Shown here piece after piece: positions 60,331 through 64,000 of a stretch of DNA of 64,000 nt. The position numbers and the translations under genes were made by a program. Source of the DNA: Brevibacillus formosus (GTDB lineage: Bacteria > Bacillota > Bacilli > Brevibacillales > Brevibacillaceae); assembly GCF_003013405.1 (NCBI RefSeq), contig NZ_PXZL01000012.1, forward strand, positions 121,613-185,612. Reading direction: 5' to 3'. Every line of letters begins with the position of its first letter. The first letter of the stretch is position 1. The notes beneath the pieces are model-generated. The model saw only the letters and a program-made list of their open reading frames with translations. It made no database searches and was not told where the DNA came from.

Positions 60331-61224
60331 ATGATTACATACGACGATGTAGCAGGGTTGGAATATGAAGCGAGAGAGCTCATTGTTTTGGAAGCACTGT
60401 TGAGAAGAATTGCTCTTGTGAATATGCCCTTTGTATTAAAAGGCAGCCTTCTAACCAGACAATATTTGGACAACCGAGAGATTCGGGACGCGGATGATAT
60501 CGACTTATTGTATGCCGGGAAGATCAGGGACGTCGAACATGCCCATGAAGTATTTACGCAATGGATGATTCAAGTAACCGAAATGGATCTAAACGACGGC
60601 GTCATGTTTAGAAGTTTTCGCGAGAATGCATTTTGGAGATATATCGATTACGCTATGGCAGATGATTTTCCGACGATCAATACGGATATTGCCTATTATT
60701 TCAAAGGTCAAACAAGGGAAGCAAATGACTATAACGAGCTGAATCTGGATATTTCGTTTAACTTGGAAATGGATGCAGACCCGGTTCCGCTGGAGTACCA
60801 ACCTGTCTTTGGGGATCGTTTTCTTGTTCCGTACACCGTACCCCTGTCCATCCAGGTTGCTTGGAAGCTGCATCAAACGATTGTCAGGCCGAGGTTTAAA
60901 GACTTGTACGATTTGAAATTTTTACTCTCTCATCCGTCCTATGACAACGAAGCGCTCAAGGAAACATTACAGGCGCTCGTGAACGAATGCAGTATCGATC
61001 CAGCTATTAAAAAAGCGGATATGAAAAAGGTGCTCGTCGATGATTTACATCACATATACGATTCATTATCCTACGATTACCACTTGAGAAAATATGCGGG
61101 CAGCATGGATCGCGGCCTTTATTTTACCCAGTTTGTCAGTGATTTGCGCAAAAAGATGGATTTTGCCGGGATTAATGGGTATGCGTTTGAAAGTTTACCG
61201 AGTCCAACACAGAAAAAATTGTAA
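60331..61224 (+). CDS. Nucleotidyltransferase, AbiEii/AbiGii toxin-like
   Basis: A 297-residue protein of the nucleotidyltransferase superfamily: LKGSLLTRQYL (GS motif) followed by RDADDIDLLYAG (DxD metal ligands), then YNELNLDISFNLE with a third acidic position and QVAWKLHQTIVRPRFKDLYDLKFLL, a pattern common to AbiEii proteins. In phage-defence AbiE systems the AbiEii toxin transfers nucleotides to tRNA ends. GGAGG precedes ATGs at 60328 and 60331; the latter has better spacing. Whether it is a toxin is unproven. Confidence 0.75.
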   Translation: MITYDDVAGLEYEARELIVLEALLRRIALVNMPFVLKGSLLTRQYLDNREIRDADDIDLLYAGKIRDVEHAHEVFTQWMIQVTEMDLNDGVMFRSFRENAFWRYIDYAMADDFPTINTDIAYYFKGQTREANDYNELNLDISFNLEMDADPVPLEYQPVFGDRFLVPYTVPLSIQVAWKLHQTIVRPRFKDLYDLKFLLSHPSYDNEALKETLQALVNECSIDPAIKKADMKKVLVDDLHHIYDSLSYDYHLRKYAGSMDRGLYFTQFVSDLRKKMDFAGINGYAFESLPSPTQKKL

Positions 61225-61376
61225 CAGGATAGTAAGTGAGGTAGGCTTGTTCCGTCTTAAAACGGAAATGACACGAGCCGGGTAGAAAAAATGGACTGAC
61301 ATGAAAAGTATAGAAACGCTCAATTCACCACATACTACAAACGCTATATCTATACCATGAGAGGTGGAGCGTCCGG

Positions 61377-61829
61377 ATGAGTATGACAATGAGTCGGCCC
61401 GTAACCGACGTACTTAATAAACAAGTTGCTAACTGGTCTGTGCTGTATATGAAGCTGCATCATTATCACTGGTTTGTCAAAGGCCCGAATTTTTTCACCC
61501 TGCATGAAAAATTCGAGGAGCTATACAACGAGGCAGCCAAAAATGTGGATGAGCTGGCAGAGCGGCTGTTAACGGTTGGGGGCAAGCCTGTTTCGACGTT
61601 GAAGGCCTGTATGGAGCAGGCTTCCATTAAGGAAGCAACAGGTGGAGAGTCTGCGGATCAGATGGTAGAGGCAGTCGTGAACGATTTTACACTCTTGATC
61701 AAAGAGCTCAAAGAAGGTATTACAGCCGCGGAAGCAGGGGACGATGAAGCGACTGGCGATATGTTCTTAGGGATCATGGACAGCCTGCAAAAGCATGTGT
61801 GGATGCTGCAAGCCCACTTGGGAAAATAA
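61377..61829 (+). CDS. dps: Dps/ferritin-like DNA-protection protein
   Basis: A 150-residue four-helix protein that oxidises and stores Fe2+, protecting DNA from peroxide. The ferroxidase signature is clear: MKLHHYHWFVKGPNFFTLHEKFEELYNE split as YMKLHHYHWFVKGPNFFTLH and KFEELYNEAAKNVDELAERL, with inter-subunit His, Asp and Glu ligands. GAGAGGTGGAG precedes the ATG at 61377; an ATG at 61383 is possible. Monocistronic, with its own terminator. Confidence 0.93.
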   Translation: MSMTMSRPVTDVLNKQVANWSVLYMKLHHYHWFVKGPNFFTLHEKFEELYNEAAKNVDELAERLLTVGGKPVSTLKACMEQASIKEATGGESADQMVEAVVNDFTLLIKELKEGITAAEAGDDEATGDMFLGIMDSLQKHVWMLQAHLGK

Positions 61830-61851
61830 CAAGAAATTCTTTTACAAGCAA

Positions 61852-61881
61852 AGCTGATGCCATGGGGTATCGGCTTTTTTC
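61852..61881 (+). terminator. Terminator after dps
   Basis: AGCTGATGCC pairs with GGTATCGGCT (two G-T-type mismatches) around ATGG, followed by TTTTTT. Confidence 0.8.
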
Positions 61882-61997
61882 CTATGTACTCATGAAGGCA
61901 AAGTGCAGAGCAGCTCTGATTTGGGGCAACCCCCTTGTTCCCAAGAAAGTCATGCTGGTGTAAACTAACTTTGTGTTGAATTAAAGAAAGCACTTTC

Positions 61998-62960
61998 ATG
62001 ATGGAAAGGATGTACATTCCCATGGCATCACCCTATGTTACATTTAATCGCGAGCAGTGGAGTGCTCTGCGGGCTTCCACGCCGTTGACCATATCTGATA
62101 ACGAGCTTTCCCTTTTGCAGGGCTTAAACGAGAAAATGTCCATGACCGAGGTCTCCGATATTTACCTTCCGTTGTCCCGTCTGCTGAATTTGTATGTCGG
62201 GGGCACGCAGGAGCTGTACCAGGCGACTCACACTTTTTTAGGGAACCAGGATGGCAAGGTGCCTTTCATTATCGGTATCGCAGGCAGTGTGGCTGTAGGC
62301 AAAAGCACAACGGCTCGTATTTTGCAAACGCTGTTGTCCCGCTGGCCGAATCATCCGAAGGTCGATTTGGTAACGACAGATGGATTCCTGTATCCGAACA
62401 AGGTTCTGGAAGACAGAGGGATCATGAAGCGCAAGGGATTCCCAGAGAGTTATGACTTGCGCCGCTTTATCAATTTTTTGTCCGATGTAAAATCGGGTTT
62501 GCCTGAAGTGAAAGCGCCAGTTTATTCCCACCTTGTGTATGATATCGTGCCAGATGAATGGCAGACCGTCAGACAGCCTGATATTTTGATTGTGGAAGGC
62601 TTGAATGTGCTGCAACCGCCTAGAGGTGACGAAAACGATGCTCGTATTTCCGAGGTCATTGTTTCCGATTTCTTTGACTTCACGATCTACGTGCACGCGG
62701 AAGAGAAGCATATCCTGCAATGGTATGTAGAGCGATTCAAGCTGCTGCGCCAGACGGCGTTCTCCGATCCATCCTCGTATTTCAAGCGTTACGCGAGTTT
62801 GTCTGACGAAGAGGCGACTGAGGTAGCCACCGGTATTTGGACGGAGATCAATGGTGCTAATCTGCGCCAAAACATTTTGCCGACGCGTGTTCGCGCGCAA
62901 TTGATTTTGGACAAGGGGCAGAATCATATGGTGCAAAGCGTGAAGCTGCGCAAGCTTTAG
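61998..62960 (+). CDS. coaA: Type I pantothenate kinase
   Basis: Phosphorylates pantothenate, the first step of coenzyme A synthesis. The product of up to 320 residues has [20 protein letters not shown] (P-loop), [38 protein letters not shown] and [11 protein letters not shown], collinear with Bacillus subtilis and Escherichia coli CoaA. Four in-frame ATGs (61998, 62001, 62010, 62022) compete; GGAAAGGA at 62003-62010 would serve 62022, giving about 312 residues. Confidence 0.95.
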   Translation: MMERMYIPMASPYVTFNREQWSALRASTPLTISDNELSLLQGLNEKMSMTEVSDIYLPLSRLLNLYVGGTQELYQATHTFLGNQDGKVPFIIGIAGSVAVGKSTTARILQTLLSRWPNHPKVDLVTTDGFLYPNKVLEDRGIMKRKGFPESYDLRRFINFLSDVKSGLPEVKAPVYSHLVYDIVPDEWQTVRQPDILIVEGLNVLQPPRGDENDARISEVIVSDFFDFTIYVHAEEKHILQWYVERFKLLRQTAFSDPSSYFKRYASLSDEEATEVATGIWTEINGANLRQNILPTRVRAQLILDKGQNHMVQSVKLRKL

Positions 62961-62983
62961 AAAAAAAGGGGGGGACGGTTGTC

Positions 62984-63436
62984 ATGAAAGTGATTAGTGC
63001 CTGTTTGATCGGCTGTGAATGCCGTTACGATCAGAAGTCATGCTTGGACCAAGAGCTGGAGCAATTGCTCCGGGAAGGAAAGGCTATTCCCGTCTGTCCT
63101 GAACAGCTGGGAGGCTTGCCGACACCACGACCGCCAGCAGAAATCATCGGGGGGACTGGCGAAGATGTTCTGGATGGCAAAGCACGCATCATAGATGACA
63201 CTGGCCGAGACGTCACAGAGGAATTTTTGATGGGGGCCAACCAAGCGCTGAAGCTGGCGAAAACGGTTGGAGCCACATCCGCCATCTTAAAAGAAAACAG
63301 CCCGTCCTGTGGAAGCTCCTTCGTTTACGATGGCAGCTTTTCCGGGAAAAAAGTGCCAGGTGTCGGGTTGACGGCGGCGCTGTTTCGCAGAAACGGGATT
63401 GAGGTAACCTCTGAGGCGAAAACATCTAATGAATAA
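62984..63436 (+). CDS. DUF523 family protein
   Basis: A 150-residue protein starting KVISACLIGCECRYD, with PVCPEQLGGLPTPRPPAEI and ILKENSPSCGSSFVYDG, the hallmark cysteine pattern of DUF523 proteins (2-thiouracil desulfurase-related). A probable Fe-S or thiol function is inferred from the conserved Cys. GGGGGG precedes the ATG, and the gene follows coaA by 23 bp, possibly co-transcribed. Confidence 0.88.
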   Translation: MKVISACLIGCECRYDQKSCLDQELEQLLREGKAIPVCPEQLGGLPTPRPPAEIIGGTGEDVLDGKARIIDDTGRDVTEEFLMGANQALKLAKTVGATSAILKENSPSCGSSFVYDGSFSGKKVPGVGLTAALFRRNGIEVTSEAKTSNE

Positions 63437-63437
63437 C

Positions 63438-63472
63438 AAAGGGGGGCGCGATGAATAGCGTCCCCCTTTACA
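63438..63472. terminator. Terminator between convergent genes
   Basis: AAAGGGGGGCGC pairs with GCGTCCCCCTTT (one bulge) around GATGAATA; short T-run on the + strand. Confidence 0.7.
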
Positions 63473-63965
63473 ATCTGCTCATATAATAAGCGGTCTCTTC
63501 AAGCAACTCCTGTATTTTGAACCAAGAATGCCAGAGAGAAAAACGGAAGAAAATACATGCAACAAATGCTAAAGCAGGAAGGCTACTATCGCGAATAAGA
63601 TTTCGCAGTATAAACCAGACGGACAGTATGTACGACAAGATTAGGGAATAAAAGATGACATTGCGCTCTTCTCGAATGAGCAGATCGATTTTATCCTCCA
63701 GTAATGAAAACTCCAGTTGGTTGTCTTTGTGCATTTGTTGGCGATTTACTCGAGTGTCTGGGGTTACAAAGCTGTAAAGCTCTATTTCTTCCCTGTTTGC
63801 TTCCTTGATAAATTCCACTCGAAACATCACACCTGTAAAAATCGATCGTTTCATGTACAGATTGTCAGTATAGAGGCGATTTTGATTTTCCCATACTTGC
63901 CAGATAATAAACGAGGCAATGAATAAGGTGAAGACAATCATAATACCACAAAAAAGACCCTTCAC
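63468..63965 (-). CDS. Membrane protein, unknown
   Basis: A protein of about 165 residues with an N-terminal membrane helix (CGIMIVFTLFIASFIIW), a ~75-residue charged segment, and two more helices (VIFYSLILSYILSVWFIL; LALAFVACIFFRF). The GTG start at 63965 has no good ribosome site; an ATG at 63941 is an alternative. I do not recognise the family. The + strand window ends 35 bp beyond. Confidence 0.6.
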   Translation of the reverse strand: MKGLFCGIMIVFTLFIASFIIWQVWENQNRLYTDNLYMKRSIFTGVMFRVEFIKEANREEIELYSFVTPDTRVNRQQMHKDNQLEFSLLEDKIDLLIREERNVIFYSLILSYILSVWFILRNLIRDSSLPALAFVACIFFRFSLWHSWFKIQELLEETAYYMSRL

Positions 63966-64000
63966 GAAGCATGCTGCCTGTGGTCAAGACCCCATTTTGT

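Noticed and set aside
61245..61270. Hairpin TTCCGT/ACGGAA after the AbiEii-like gene as terminator
   Set aside because: Stem is only six pairs and no T-run follows.

Overview
The window looks like chromosomal DNA of an aerobic spore-forming Bacillota of the Bacillales, most likely Brevibacillus or a close relative. This is inferred from the Bacillus megaterium-type anaerobic cobalamin genes (a CbiH-FeS fusion and a His-tailed CbiX), a KhtT/KhtU-type antiporter pair, a Bacillus-type coaA, AGGAGG-like ribosome binding sites and the protein flavour. There is no rRNA, tRNA, CRISPR array, transposase or integrase.

Region 1 (1-2600): the 3' part of a TerD-like protein gene, converging on a VanX-type D-Ala-D-Ala dipeptidase gene across a shared terminator.

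Region 2 (2790-22362): a cobalamin riboswitch followed by twenty co-directional, mostly overlapping genes. Together they encode the whole oxygen-independent route from uroporphyrinogen III to adenosylcobalamin: cobA, sirC, cbiX, cbiL, cbiH60, cbiF, cbiG, cbiD, cbiJ, cbiET, cbiC, cbiA, cobO, cbiP, cbiB, cobD, cobU, cobS, cobT and cobC. Late, nucleotide-loop genes come first and the entry enzymes last. Cobalt transport and dimethylbenzimidazole synthesis are not encoded here.

Region 3 (22362-37360): housekeeping and transport genes. These are a GNAT acetyltransferase, a membrane protein with a ResA-like thioredoxin, a KhtTU-like K+/H+ antiporter, and a C4-dicarboxylate set (dctA-like symporter, TRAP-type binding protein dctB, dctS/dctR two-component system). 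An OmpR-type two-component system, a sigma-54 activator, an Asp-rich secreted protein and an LD-carboxypeptidase are interspersed.

Region 4 (37500-52650): a polymorphic-toxin island. It starts with a PAAR-like (DUF4280-type) gene and a 924-residue VgrG/gpD-like spike protein with a toxin domain fused to its C-terminus, followed by a candidate immunity gene. Downstream lie orphan or broken copies of the same pre-toxin domain with other C-terminal toxins: an EndoU/CdiA-like RNase, a nucleic-acid deaminase and a protein with an HNHP motif. Each is followed by its own likely immunity gene. The deaminase gene appears split by about 5.1 kb of foreign DNA carrying duplicated toxin tails, a degenerate cobalamin riboswitch, a holin-like type I toxin, an SRAP (HMCES/YedK) gene, a 44-bp perfect palindrome and gene remnants.

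Region 5 (52780-64000): an SLH-tailed beta-lactamase-fold lipoprotein, a membrane sensor-domain protein with a one-piece histidine kinase-response regulator, a second graveyard of immunity-gene fragments, a two-gene unit containing an AbiEii-like nucleotidyltransferase, dps, coaA, a DUF523 gene and a membrane protein.

All family assignments rest on reading motifs by eye; no database search was possible.
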